This document shows positions 43,337 to 55,077 of a DNA stretch of 64,000 bases, piece by piece. The translations under genes were made by a program, and so were the position numbers. Source of the stretch: Parerythrobacter_A sp963761775 (GTDB taxonomy: Bacteria; Pseudomonadota; Alphaproteobacteria; Sphingomonadales; Sphingomonadaceae); the NCBI GenBank assembly GCA_963761775.1, contig CAVXIF010000012.1, forward strand, positions 296,812 to 360,811, in the 5' to 3' direction. How positions within the stretch are numbered: position 1 is the stretch's first letter; each line of letters opens with the position of its first letter. The notes under the pieces are model-generated. The model made no database searches. It saw only the letters and a program-made list of their open reading frames with translations, and was not told where the DNA came from.

Positions 43337-43860
43337 ACTTTTGCTGAGTGCAAGACGTGAACCGATAGAACGCCAGCTCACTACACCCTTTACATCTCGC
43401 TCGCTGGTCATCACAGGAATTTGCGAGCAATCACGCTCCATCATTATGGTAGTGACTTTCTCTATCGCCTCATCAGGCTTCACATGTACAACACCTTGGT
43501 TCCTGCCGCGAGCTTTCGCTCTTATACGTCAGAACCGTGCCGGAAAACCGCTCGTCACGTTCATCCGTCGGCTTTTGGTGCTTATTACACTTCTTTTTCT
43601 CGTAGAGCTCGAATTCCAACTCCGCGTCGCTGAAGCGGACTCCCAGTCAGGCTCAGTCTTTAGCGAATGTATTTTCAAACCTTTTCGGACCGGAATCACA
43701 TTGTAATAGCTACGTCTTGAGCATCGAACTGCCAGAGTAAGTCTCGGGTCGACATTGTAGGCACATCGTCGCCATTTTTGAGAGCCTCAGCTATTTTCTT
43801 AAGCTGCTTCGACAATTGATAACCCTCCGAATCTTTTCCAAGATCGAACAACCGCTCGCC
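43253..43860 (-). pseudogene. low-GC CBS-domain gene remnant, multiply frameshifted
   Basis: Reading the minus strand and changing frame several times gives a coherent protein. It runs LGKDSEGYQLSKQLKKIAEA, MSTRDLLWQFDAQ, SYYNVIPVRKGLKIHSLKTE and FSDAELEFELYEKKKCNKHQ, then GVVHVKPDEAIEKVTTIMME and CSQIPVMTSERDVKGVVSWR. The last two are a CBS domain. The gene ends at SRLALSK, without the expected second half. GC content is near 43-45 percent against about 65 percent around it, so the segment looks acquired. It is fused in frame to the thiC 3' end at about 43846. The function of this CBS family is not known to me. Confidence 0.55.
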
Positions 43861-45735
43861 CTTCTCCTTATACAGCTCGCTCATCTCTCGCATGCCCTGC
43901 TCCGCCGCAGCCTTGCTCGCCGCTGCCGTGTCCGCGCCCCACTTCTCGCTTTCCAGAAACCCGTCGGCGCTCTGGTTCTGCTTGCGACGCGAAGTCGCGC
44001 ACTTCCTGGCTGAATCTTCATCGAGCAGAACTTCGGGCCGCACATGGAGCAGAAGTGCGCGGTCTTGGCGCCTTCTGCCGGCAGGGTCTGGTCGTGGAAG
44101 TCCTCGGCGGTTTCGGGGTCGAGCGACAGGTTGAACTGGTCGCGCCAGCGGAATTCGAAGCGGGCTTTGCGACAGCGCGTCGTCGCGGACCTGCGCGGCG
44201 GGGTGGCCCTTGGCGAGGTCGGCGGCGTGGGCGGCGAGTTTGTAGGTCACCACGCCGACTTTCACGTCGTCGCGGTCGGGCAGGCCGAGGTGTTCCTTCG
44301 GCGTGACGTAGCAAAGCATCGCCGTGCCGTACCAGCCGATCTGCGCCGCGCCGATGCCGCTGGTGATGTGGTCGTATCCCGGCGCGATGTCGGTGACGAG
44401 CGGGCCGAGCGTGTAGAACGGTGCCTCGCCGCACACTTCCAGCTGCTTGGTCATGTTCTCCTTGATCTTGTGCATGGGCACATGGCCCGGCCCTTCGATC
44501 ATCACCTGCACGTCGGATTTCCACGCGCGGTGGGTCAGCTCGCCCAGCGTGTAAAGCTCGGCGAACTGCGCTTCGTCGTTGGCGTCGGCGATGCTGCCGG
44601 GGCGCAGGCCGTCGCCCAGCGAATAGGCGATGTCGTAGGCCTTCATGATCTCGGTGATGTCGTCGAAATGCTCGTAGAGGAAGCTCTCCTTGTGATGCGC
44701 GAGGCACCATTTCGCCATGATGCAGCCGCCGCGGCTGACGATGCCGGTGACGCGCTTGGCCGCCATCGGCACATAGGGCAGGCGCACGCCGGCATGGATG
44801 GTGAAATAGTCGACGCCCTGCTCGGCCTGTTCGATCAGCGTGTCGCGAAAGATGTCCCAGGTCAGGTCTTCGGCCACGCCGCCGACCTTTTCCAGCGCCT
44901 GGTAGATCGGCACGGTGCCGATGGGCACGGGGCTGTTGCGGATGATCCATTCGCGGGTGTCGTGGATATTGCGGCCGGTAGCAAGGTCCATGACCGTGTC
45001 CGCGCCCCAGCGGGTGGACCAGACCATCTTGTCCACCTCGTTCGCGACGTCGCTGGCGACCGCGCTGTTGCCGATATTGGCGTTGATCTTGACCAGGAAA
45101 TTGCGCCCGATGGCCATCGGTTCGGTTTCGGGGTGGTTGATGTTGTTGGGGATGATCGCCCGCCCGCGCGCCAGCTCGTCGCGCACGAATTCCGGCGTGA
45201 CATATTCGGGGATCGCCGCGCCCCAGCTATTGCCGTCCAGCTCCTTCCGCACGCGCTCGCGGCCCAGGTTCTCGCGCTCCGCCACATATTCCATTTCGGG
45301 CGTGATGATGCCCTGGCGCGCGTAGTGCATCTGGCTGACATTCTTGCCGGGCTTGGCGCGCAGCACCGTCTTGGCGACATTGGGGAAGGCAGGCACGCCG
45401 CCGCTGCGGTCCGGGCCCAGCTGGCCGTTGTCTTCGGGCTTTACCTCGCGCGGCGTGTATTCCTCGACATCGCCGCGCGCCATGATCCATTCGCGGCGCA
45501 GCGCGGGCAGGCCGGCGCGGATATCGATGGTGGCGTTGTCGTCCGTATAGGGGCCGCAGGTGTCGTAGACGCGGACCGGGTCCTCGCCGCCTTCCAGCTG
45601 GATCTCGCGCATGGCGACGCGGATGCCGCTGCCGGATTTCGCCCCGACATGCACCTTGCGGCTGCCGCGGATGGGGCCGGTGGTGACGCCGATTTCGAAC
45701 GGTCGGTCTTCGATATGGGAATTGATGTCGGCCAT
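43696..45735 (-). pseudogene. thiC: phosphomethylpyrimidine synthase ThiC, copy 1 (C-terminus out of frame)
   Basis: ThiC converts aminoimidazole ribonucleotide to HMP-phosphate using a radical-SAM 4Fe-4S cluster. Start ATG 45735 (MADINSHIEDRPFEIGVTTG). In frame to QVRDDALS: RGDVEEYTPREVKPEDNGQL, MHYARQGIITPEMEYVAERE, GVDYFTIHAGVRLPYVPMAA, DAQVMIEGPGHVPMHKIKEN-like QVMIEGPGHVPMHK. One extra base near 44169 throws the cluster motif (CSMCGPKFC) out of frame; extra bases near 44013 and 43985 restore the frame, so the product has about 60 wrong residues. After KEKGERLF the frame reads on into the low-GC CBS remnant to 43696. A TPP riboswitch precedes it. Confidence 0.85.
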
Positions 45736-45798
45736 TGGTGTTCTCCGTAAGGTACGGGAGAACGAGTGTGCCTGCGCGTATCGCAAGAGCAGCGCCCG

Positions 45799-45883
45799 CT
45801 CCCTCCGCCGATGTTAGTCGGTTCAGGTTCGACGGGTCGGACAGCGCAACCTGTCCCTCTCAGCCTTATGCTGGCTCCCCGGG
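45799..45883 (-). promoter_or_regulatory. TPP riboswitch (THI element) of thiC copy 1
   Basis: On the minus strand the conserved THI-box parts appear in order: GGGGAGC near the 5' end, CTGAGAGG, GACCCGTCGAACCTGA, a CTAACA turn and the closing GGAGGGA. Located about 65 bases before the thiC ATG, so TPP binding should lower thiC expression, probably at translation initiation. Confidence 0.93.
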
Positions 45884-45925
45884 GATGCGACGGGTCTACA
45901 GCGCCGGCGCGCGCAAGTCCATCGT

Positions 45926-46513
45926 TCAGCCCGCCGCCTGCCACGCGGCGATGGCGTCTATCGGGAACAGCAGCATGATGACGTTGAGCGTCAGGTTGTC
46001 GCGCACCACCACCGCCGCCACGATCTCGCCGACCACGGCCAGTGCCACCGTCACCTTCACCGGCAGGCGCAGGGCCAGCCAGAAACCGATCGCCATCCAG
46101 CCGATATCGGCGGCGGAGTTCAGCACGCTGTCGCCGGAATAGCCCCAGTTCGCTGTAACCGAGCGGAAACGGTCGATGATCATCGGGGTGTTCTCGAGCA
46201 CTTCCCACGCGGCCTCCAGAAACACCGCCAGCACCAGCCCCCATCGCGCCGCCTGCGCCCCGCCCCACTGGAACCGCACGAACAGCAGCCACGCCAGCGC
46301 GTAGAAGATCATGCCGTGGATGATGTGGCTGGGAGTGTACCAGTCGGCGATATGCTGGCTGTTGCCTGCATCGTTGATCTGCCCGTGCCAGAATTTGACA
46401 TAGCCGCATTCGCAAATCGGCGGACGGCCCATCGCGATCAGGATCGCGACCGCCGCGATGGTCAGGGCCAGCGACACCAGGATCGCGCGGCGGTGTGGAA
46501 CGAGTGTGCCCAT
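45926..46513 (-). CDS. UPF0314 (DUF2585) membrane protein, copy 1
   Basis: 195 residues. Family pattern: CECGYVKFWHGQINDAGNSQ, HIADWYTPSHIIHGMIFYAL, AAWEVLENTPMIIDRFRSVT and GYSGDSVLNSAADIGWMAIG, with about five spans. Function unknown; frequent in alphaproteobacteria. It lies upstream of the riboswitch and thiC on the same strand, and diverges from the CshA-type gene. Copy 2 is at 50743. Confidence 0.9.
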   Translation of the reverse strand: MGTLVPHRRAILVSLALTIAAVAILIAMGRPPICECGYVKFWHGQINDAGNSQHIADWYTPSHIIHGMIFYALAWLLFVRFQWGGAQAARWGLVLAVFLEAAWEVLENTPMIIDRFRSVTANWGYSGDSVLNSAADIGWMAIGFWLALRLPVKVTVALAVVGEIVAAVVVRDNLTLNVIMLLFPIDAIAAWQAAG

Positions 46514-46603
46514 CGAGGCGGTGGGTAGCCATGCTTTTTGGCGATAGCAAAGGCTAACCGCGCGTTTACCCGACCCTAACCGCGTTGCGATACTCCCGCG
46601 CGG

Positions 46604-48526
46604 GTGGAAGCGAGTATTACCATTGCATGCGCCGTGAAGGCGCTGGGCCGCAGGCTGCGCGGCATTGCCATACTGTGCGTGCTTGCGCTCGCCTCACTCT
46701 TGTTCGCACCCGCTGCGCAGGCCGCGACATGTTCTGCCGCGGGCAGCGCGGGGGCCGCGCCATCCAGCTGGCAGACCTATTGCTGGTTCGATCTTGCCTC
46801 CTACAACGATGCGACCGCGCGCTCCGCGTCGGGGCAGAACTTCTCCATAAATCTCTCGGACGGGTCCACGCTGACGTTCAATCTGCGCACCACCAGTACG
46901 GCGGCCACCGGCGCTTCCGCACGCGCCGCGCCCAGCTGGAGCGGCGCGGCGGTGGGCAATAGCAGTTTCCTGAACATTCCGGGGCGGCCCATCCTGTATA
47001 TGAACAATTCGGGATCGACGGTCGGATTTACTTTCCGGAACATAGCGATCACACCGCCGCCCGGCGTCGCGACGGTAACGACCTACGCATTCGTGGTGGC
47101 AGACGCGGAATCGACCGACAACGCCGAATTTCTCGAGTACACCACCAACGGGTCGCGCTGGGAATTGCTGGATGCCGTGCCGCCGTCCAGCGGTTCCGCC
47201 ATGCCGACCAATACCGGTGTCGGCACCGCGACGTTCCGGTCATCGGGCGGCGGCAATCGCGGGCGGGTCGGCGCGTATATCGTGGGCTCGAACAGCCCGA
47301 CGCAGGTGTCCGCGACAATGAATGGCGCCGGATTGCAGGGCATCATGTTCGCGGTGCGCTTCGCCTCGATCAGCCTGACCAAGACCATCGGTGGGGCGCG
47401 CATTGCACCTGCCGACCAGTTCGATTTCCGCATCGAAAGCACATCGTCCGGCGCATTGTTCGCCACCGGCAAGACGACCGGCACCGGGCTTGGCCCGTTC
47501 CCCGCCGTTGTCCTGTCCACCGCGTCGGGCATCCCCATCACGCTGCGCGAAACGATGGCGGCGGGCAGCGCATCGGCATTGTCGCAATACGAGGCGCGCC
47601 TGACCTGCACCAATGCCAATACCGGCTCGGCGACTGTCATGCCGACCGATGTGGTCACGACTAGCTATGATTTCGGCCCGCTCAGTTTCGGTGATGCGGT
47701 GGCGTGCCGGTTTACCAACACCGCCCTTCCCCATGTGACGTTTCGCAAGGCGCTGGGTGCGGGCGGGCGCATCTTCAATACCGATCAGTTCCGCCTGCGC
47801 CTCCGCGACCGGACCGACGATGTGAACGTCGCCATCGTGACGACACAGGGCAGCGGCAGCGGCTTTACCGTGGATGCGGTCGGGCCGGAACAGGTGCAGG
47901 CAGGCCATCTGATCCGCGTTATCGAGTCGGCAAGCGGCAGCACCGACCTGTCGCGCTACAGCTCCGCAACGGTCTGCACCAACGCCAATGCGGCCAGCAC
48001 CACGGCCTTCGACGAACAGGCGCGATGGGCCGAATTCACACCTGTGATCGGCGATGTCATCACCTGCACCGTGACGAACACCAAAGACCCGACCAGCGCG
48101 GTGCTGGTGGTGGAGAAGACGTCGCGGGTCGTCTCCGACCCGGTCAACGCCACCAGCAATCCCAAGGCCATCCCGCTGGCGGTGGTGGAATACACCATCA
48201 CCGTGCGCAATGAAGGCGACGGACCGGTGGATGCCAGCACCATCGCCATGCTCGATCCGCTGCCCGGGGCGATGGACTGGCAGACCGCATTCGGCGTTGT
48301 CTTCACCGACGGCACGACGGCCAGCGGCCTCGATCCGTTCGATGCGGCAACGATGGTCGGCTATTCGAACCAGGCGGGCGGCGATGCGCCGTTCAGCCAT
48401 ACGCCGTCCGGCACGTTCGACCCCGCCGTAACCGGCATCCGCGTGGCACCCGAAGGCGCAATGGCCGCCAGCGACGGTACGAACCATCCGGCCTTCACCA
48501 TCCGTTACCGGATGCGGGTGCAGTAG
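46604..48526 (+). CDS. CshA/DUF11-type surface protein, copy 1
   Basis: 640 residues from GTG 46604. Signal peptide (RRLRGIAILCVLALASLLFA, cut near AQA). N-terminal CshA-like fibrillar domain (SSWQTYCWFDLASYNDATAR, FSINLSDGSTLTFNLRTTST, VTTYAFVVADAESTDNAEFL). Then two repeated beta-sandwich modules opening with SLTKTIGGARIAPADQFDFR and TFRKALGAGGRIFNTDQFRL, each closing with a CRFTN or CTVTN box. Last a DUF11-like domain (VVEYTITVRNEGDGPVDAST). Probably an exported adhesive or envelope protein; no sorting tail is seen. Identical in length to copy 2 with a few substitutions. DUF11 and CshA labels are by pattern memory. Confidence 0.82.
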   Translation: MEASITIACAVKALGRRLRGIAILCVLALASLLFAPAAQAATCSAAGSAGAAPSSWQTYCWFDLASYNDATARSASGQNFSINLSDGSTLTFNLRTTSTAATGASARAAPSWSGAAVGNSSFLNIPGRPILYMNNSGSTVGFTFRNIAITPPPGVATVTTYAFVVADAESTDNAEFLEYTTNGSRWELLDAVPPSSGSAMPTNTGVGTATFRSSGGGNRGRVGAYIVGSNSPTQVSATMNGAGLQGIMFAVRFASISLTKTIGGARIAPADQFDFRIESTSSGALFATGKTTGTGLGPFPAVVLSTASGIPITLRETMAAGSASALSQYEARLTCTNANTGSATVMPTDVVTTSYDFGPLSFGDAVACRFTNTALPHVTFRKALGAGGRIFNTDQFRLRLRDRTDDVNVAIVTTQGSGSGFTVDAVGPEQVQAGHLIRVIESASGSTDLSRYSSATVCTNANAASTTAFDEQARWAEFTPVIGDVITCTVTNTKDPTSAVLVVEKTSRVVSDPVNATSNPKAIPLAVVEYTITVRNEGDGPVDASTIAMLDPLPGAMDWQTAFGVVFTDGTTASGLDPFDAATMVGYSNQAGGDAPFSHTPSGTFDPAVTGIRVAPEGAMAASDGTNHPAFTIRYRMRVQ

Positions 48527-48645
48527 CGTTTCGAGCAGCGACCAAGCATTCCACCGCTGCCGCACAGCAGGGCGACATGCTTGAACGGATTGGCAATCCC
48601 TCTATCCCGTCGGCTGCGACGCCAAGTTACCTGACGGGATCCCGC

Positions 48646-48720
48646 ATGACCGAATTTCCGCCCGCCTCCGACCAGACCGTAGCCCGCAGCAAAGCTGCCG
48701 AAGCGCAATGCTTTCACCAG
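48646..48720 (+). pseudogene. fragment of AbgT transporter start, copy 1
   Basis: MTEFPPASDQTVARSKAAEA corresponds to the first 20 or so codons of the full transporter at 53461 (MTEFPPAADQTVPAANLPKR), but with an extra base after ACCGT and several substitutions. Homology is lost after about 48720. It ends the first duplicated unit. Confidence 0.75.
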
Positions 48721-48734
48721 CTTCGGTTAATTTG

Positions 48735-50553
<1,819 letters not shown>

Positions 50554-50614
50554 TGGTGTTCTCCGTAAGGTACGGGAGAACGAGTGTGCCTGCGTGATCG
50601 CAAGAGCAGCGCCC

Positions 50615-50702
50615 GCTCCCTCCGCCGATGTTAGTCGGTTCAGGTTCGACGGGTCGGACAGCGCAACCTGTCCCTCTCAGCCTTTTGCTGGCTCCCCGGG
50701 GA
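50615..50702 (-). promoter_or_regulatory. TPP riboswitch of thiC copy 2
   Basis: Same THI element as at 45799-45883. The only difference I see inside it is one A/T change in the loop just 5' of the CTGAGAGG box. All conserved boxes are kept, so both should bind TPP. Confidence 0.93.
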
Positions 50703-50742
50703 TGCGACGGGTCTACAGCGCCGGCGCGCGCAAGTCCATCGT

Positions 50743-51330
50743 TCAGCCCGCCGCCTGCCACGCGGCGATGGCGTCTATCGGGAACAGCAGCATGATGACG
50801 TTGAGCGTCAGGTTGTCGCGCACCACCACCGCCGCCACGATTTCTCCGATCACGGCCAGTGCCACCGTCACCTTCACCGGCAGGCGCAGGGCCAGCCAGA
50901 AACCGATCGCCATCCAGCCGATATCGGCGGCGGAGTTCAGCACGCTGTCGCCGGAATAGCCCCAATTCGCCGTGACCGAACGGAAACGGTCGATGACCAT
51001 CGGGGTGTTCTCCAGCACTTCCCACGCCGCCTCGAGAAACACCGCCAGCACCAGCCCCCATCGCGCCGCCTTCGCCCCGCCCCACTGGAACCGCACGAAC
51101 AGCAGCCACGCCAGCGCGTAGAAGATCATGCCGTGGATGATGTGGCTGGGGGTGTACCAGTCGGCGATATGCTGGCTGTTGCCCGCATCGTTGATCTGTC
51201 CGTGCCAGAATTTGACATAGCCGCATTCGCAAATCGGCGGACGGCCCATCGCGATCAGGATCGCGACCGCCGCGATGGTCAGGGCCAGCGACACCAGGAT
51301 CGCGCGGCGGTGTGGAACGAGTGTGCCCAT
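50743..51330 (-). CDS. UPF0314 (DUF2585) membrane protein, copy 2
   Basis: 195 residues, identical in layout to copy 1. It differs at a handful of residues (for example Gln to Lys in FQWGGAKAARWG, Met-Ile to Met-Val in NTPMVIDRFRS, Val to Ile in LAVIGEIVAA). No frame break. Same neighbours: thiC downstream on its strand, CshA-type gene divergent. Confidence 0.9.
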   Translation of the reverse strand: MGTLVPHRRAILVSLALTIAAVAILIAMGRPPICECGYVKFWHGQINDAGNSQHIADWYTPSHIIHGMIFYALAWLLFVRFQWGGAKAARWGLVLAVFLEAAWEVLENTPMVIDRFRSVTANWGYSGDSVLNSAADIGWMAIGFWLALRLPVKVTVALAVIGEIVAAVVVRDNLTLNVIMLLFPIDAIAAWQAAG

Positions 51331-51420
51331 CGAGGCGGTGGGTAGCCATGCTTTTTGGCGATAGCAAAGGCTAACCGCGCGTTTACCCGACCCTAACCGC
51401 GTTGCGATATTCCCGCGCGG

Positions 51421-53343
51421 GTGGAAGCGAGTATTACCATTGCAAGCGCCGTGAAGGCGCTGGGCCGCAGGCTGCGCGGCATTGCCATGCTGTGCGCACT
51501 TGCGCTCGCCTCACTCTTGTTCGCACCCGCTGCGCAGGCCGCGACATGCTCTGCCGCGGGCAGCGCGGGGGCCGCGCCATCCAGCTGGCAGACCTATTGC
51601 TGGTTCGATCTTGCCTCCTACAACGATGCGACCGCGCGCTCCGCGTCGGGGCAGAACTTCTCCATAAATCTCTCGGACGGGTCCACGCTGACGTTCAATC
51701 TGCGCACCACCAGCACGGCGGCCACTGGCGCTTCCGCACGCGCCGCGCCCAGCTGGAGCGGCGCGGCGGTGGGCAATAGCAGTTTCCTGAACATTCCGGG
51801 GCGGCCCATCCTGTATATGAACAATTCGGGATCGACGGTCGGATTTACCTTCCGGAACATAGCGATCACACCGCCGCCCGGCGTCGCGACGGTAACGACC
51901 TACGCATTCGTGGTGGCAGACGCGGAATCGACCGACAACGCCGAATTTCTCGAATACACCACCAACGGGTCGCGCTGGGAATTGCTGGATGCCGTGCCGC
52001 CTTCCAGCGGTTCAGCCATGCCGACCAATACCGGTGTCGGCACCGCGACGTTCCGGTCATCGGGCGGCGGCAATCGCGGGCGGGTCGGTGCGTATATCGT
52101 GGGCTCGACCAGCCCGACGCAGGTGTCCGCGACCATGAATGGCGCCGGATTGCAGGGCATCATGTTCGCGGTGCGCTTCGCCTCGATCAGCCTGACCAAG
52201 ACCATCGGCGGGGCGCGCGTTGCACCTGCCGACCAGTTCGATTTCCGCATCGAAAGCACATCGTCCGGCGCATTGTTCGCCACCGGCAAGACGACCGGCA
52301 CCGGGCTTGGCCCGTTCCCCGCCGTTGTCCTGTCCACCGCGTCGGGCATCCCCATCACGCTGCGCGAAACGATGGCGGCGGGCAGCGCATCGGCATTGTC
52401 GCAATACGAGGCGCGCCTGACCTGCACCAATGCCAATACCGGCTCGGCGACTGTCATGCCGACCGATGTGGTCACGACCAGCTATGATTTCGGCCCGCTC
52501 AGTTTCGGTGATGCGGTGGCGTGCCGGTTTACCAACACCGCCCTTCCCCATGTGACGTTTCGCAAGGCGCTGGGTGCGGGCGGGCGCATTTTCGATACCG
52601 ACCAGTTCCGCCTGCGCCTCCGCGACCGGACCGACGATGTGAACGTCGCCATCGTGACGACACAGGGCAGCGGCAGCGGCTTTACCGTGGATGCGGTCGG
52701 GCCGGAACAGGTGCAGGCAGGCCATCTGATCCGCGTTATCGAGTCGGCAAGCGGCAGCACCGACCTGTCGCGCTACAGCTCCGCAACGGTCTGCACCAAC
52801 GCCAATGCGGCCAGCACCACGGCCTTCGACGAACAGGCGCGATGGGCCGAATTCACACCTGTGATCGGCGATGTCATCACCTGCACCGTGACGAACACCA
52901 AAGACCCGACCAGCGCGGTGCTGGTGGTGGAGAAGACGTCGCAGGTCGTCTCCGACCCGGTCAACGCCACCAGCAACCCCAAGGCCATCCCGCTGGCGGT
53001 GGTGGAATACACCATCACCGTACGTAACGAAGGCGACGGACCGGTGGATGCCAGCACCATCGCCATGCTCGATCCGCTGCCCGGTGCGATGGACTGGCAG
53101 ACCGCATTCGGCGTCGTCTTCACCGACGGCACGACGGCAAGCGGCCTCGATCCGTTCGATGCGGCAACGATGGTCGGCTATTCGAACCAGGCGGGCGGCG
53201 ATGCGCCGTTCAGCCATACGCCGTCCGGCACGTTCGACCCCGCCGTTACCGGCATCCGCGTGGCACCCGAAGGCGCAATGGCCGCCAGCGACGGGACGAA
53301 CCATCCGGCCTTCACCATCCGGTACCGGATGCGGGTGCAGTAG
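51421..53343 (+). CDS. CshA/DUF11-type surface protein, copy 2
   Basis: 640 residues from GTG 51421, same domains as copy 1: signal peptide, CshA-like N-terminal domain, two carrier modules and a DUF11-like end. A few replacements, such as Asn to Thr in VGSTSPTQV, Ile to Val in GGARVAPADQ and Asn to Asp in GRIFDTDQF. Both copies are open from end to end, unlike thiC. Directly upstream of the transporter gene, which it may precede in one transcript. Confidence 0.83.
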   Translation: MEASITIASAVKALGRRLRGIAMLCALALASLLFAPAAQAATCSAAGSAGAAPSSWQTYCWFDLASYNDATARSASGQNFSINLSDGSTLTFNLRTTSTAATGASARAAPSWSGAAVGNSSFLNIPGRPILYMNNSGSTVGFTFRNIAITPPPGVATVTTYAFVVADAESTDNAEFLEYTTNGSRWELLDAVPPSSGSAMPTNTGVGTATFRSSGGGNRGRVGAYIVGSTSPTQVSATMNGAGLQGIMFAVRFASISLTKTIGGARVAPADQFDFRIESTSSGALFATGKTTGTGLGPFPAVVLSTASGIPITLRETMAAGSASALSQYEARLTCTNANTGSATVMPTDVVTTSYDFGPLSFGDAVACRFTNTALPHVTFRKALGAGGRIFDTDQFRLRLRDRTDDVNVAIVTTQGSGSGFTVDAVGPEQVQAGHLIRVIESASGSTDLSRYSSATVCTNANAASTTAFDEQARWAEFTPVIGDVITCTVTNTKDPTSAVLVVEKTSQVVSDPVNATSNPKAIPLAVVEYTITVRNEGDGPVDASTIAMLDPLPGAMDWQTAFGVVFTDGTTASGLDPFDAATMVGYSNQAGGDAPFSHTPSGTFDPAVTGIRVAPEGAMAASDGTNHPAFTIRYRMRVQ

Positions 53344-53460
53344 CGTTTCGAGCACCGACCGGGCATTTACCGCTGCCGCAAGCGGGGCGACATGCTTGAA
53401 CGGATTGGCAATCCCTCTATCCCGTCCGCTGCGACGCCAAGTTACCTGACGGGATCCCGC

Positions 53461-55075
53461 ATGACCGAATTTCCGCCCGCCGCAGACCAGACCGTGCCCG
53501 CAGCGAACCTGCCGAAGCGCAATGCGTTCACGCGCTTCCTCGACGGGGTGGAATGGCTGGGCAACCTGCTGCCGCACCCGGTCACGCTGTTCGCGCTGCT
53601 GGCGCTGGGCATCGTGCTGCTGTCGGGCATGTTCGGATATTTCGGGGTGGCCGTGGAAGACCCGCGCCCCGCCGGTTCGAACGGTGTGGCGGAGGACGGC
53701 ATGATCCGCGCGGTCAGCCTTGTGAACGGCGATGGCGTGCGCCGCATCTTTACCGGACTGGTCGATAACTTCACCGGCTTCGCGCCGCTGGGCGTGGTGC
53801 TGGTCGCCATGCTGGGCGTGGGCGTGGCGGAGAAATCCGGGCCTGCTGTCAGCGCCGCCGTGCGCAGCATGGTGATGGGCGCGCCGCCCAAGCTGGTGAC
53901 GGTGGCGATCGTGTTCGCCGGCATCATCTCCAACACCGCCAGCGAAGTCGGCTATGTCGTGCTGATCCCGCTGGGCGGCGCGATCTATTACGCGCTGGGG
54001 CGGCACCCGCTGGCCGGGATGGCGGCGGCGTTCGCGGGCGTGTCGGGCGGATACAGCGCCAACCTGCTGATCGGCACTATCGACCCATTGCTGGCGGGCA
54101 TCACGACCGAGGCCGCGCAGCTGATCGACGCCGACTATACCGTGCTGGCGACCGCGAACTGGTTCTTCATGTTCGTGTCCACCTTCCTGGTGGCGGGCAT
54201 CGGCTCGCTGGTCAGCATCTATATCGTCGAACCCAAGCTGGGGCCGTACGATGCCGTCCAAGGCGGACCCTACGATCCTCGACGATGGCATGATGCAGCC
54301 GCTGACCGATATCGAGCGCAAGGGCCTGCGCTGGGCGGGTATCACGCTGGTCGGCGTGCTGGCCCTGATGGCGCTGACGCTGGTTCCGGAATGGGGCATC
54401 CTGCGCAATGCGGAGACGGGCGACCGGATGGACTCGCCCTTCTTCGACGGCTTCGTGGTGTGGATCCTCATTTTCTTCGTCGCCGTCGGCTACGCCTATG
54501 GCCGCGCTGCCAAGACGATGAAAACCGACCGCGACGTGATCGACGCGATGTCCGCCGCGCTCGCCTCGCTCGGTCTCTATATCGTGCTGGTGTTTTTCGC
54601 GGCGCAGTTCGTGGCCTTTTTCGGCTGGACCAATCTGGGCGCGATAACGGCAGTGACGGGCGCGAATTTCCTGGTCGATACCGGCATGACCGGACCGGCC
54701 GTGTTCTTCCTGTTCATCCTGCTGTGCGCGCTCATCAACCTGTCGCTCGGCTCGGCCAGTGCGCAGTGGGCGGTGACGGCGCCCATCTTCGTGCCGATGC
54801 TGATGCTGATCGGCTATTCACCCGAAGTCATCCAGGCGGCCTACCGGATCGGCGACAGCACCACCAACATCATCACGCCGATGATGAGCTATTTCGGCCT
54901 GATCCTGGCATGGGCAACCCGCTATCAGCGCGACCTGGGTGTCGGCACGCTGATCGCGATGATGCTGCCCTATACGATCTTCTTCATCACGACGTGGACC
55001 ATGTTCTTCTACCTGTGGACCTTCGTCTTCGGCCTGCCGGTCGGGCCGGGGTCGCCGACCTTCTATACGCCCTGA
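53461..55075 (+). pseudogene. AbgT family transporter, frameshifted near 54253
   Basis: AbgT proteins move p-aminobenzoyl-glutamate or export antifolates. Frame one from ATG 53461: GVEWLGNLLPHPVTLFALLA, VDNFTGFAPLGVVLVAMLGV, GVGVAEKSGPAVSAAVRSMV and EVGYVVLIPLGGAIYYALGR, to EPKLGPYDA. One extra C at about 54253 shifts the frame; it then reads SKADPTILDDGMMQPLTDIE, FVAFFGWTNLGAITAVTGAN and GDSTTNIITPMMSYFGLILA to TGA 55075. The joined protein would be about 537 residues with 10-12 spans, normal for AbgT. The DST-N and GVSGGYSANLLIGTIDP motifs are intact. Confidence 0.88.
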
Positions 55076-55077
55076 TT

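Larger units (their letters stand above)
44016..48718. repeat. tandem duplication, copy 1
   Basis: First unit of a direct repeat: thiC from its cluster-motif end, TPP riboswitch, UPF0314 gene, CshA/DUF11 gene and the first about 25 codons of the AbgT transporter. Each position recurs about 4,817 bases to the right with roughly 97-98 percent identity by eye. No insertion-sequence ends or transposase border it. Homology fades at both outer ends in a noisy manner rather than stopping cleanly. Confidence 0.93.

Noticed and set aside
43341..43706. 121-codon plus-strand hydrophobic frame in the low-GC segment
   Set aside because: The opposite strand reads a recognisable CBS-domain protein; this frame has no motif and arises from AT-rich antisense.
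44044..45750. 568-codon plus-strand frame opposite thiC
   Set aside because: Antisense shadow of thiC; low-complexity His/Asp/Val-rich product with no domain.
52057..54471. 804-codon minus-strand frame across the surface protein and transporter
   Set aside because: Shadow of two real plus-strand genes; spans their boundary and has no motif.
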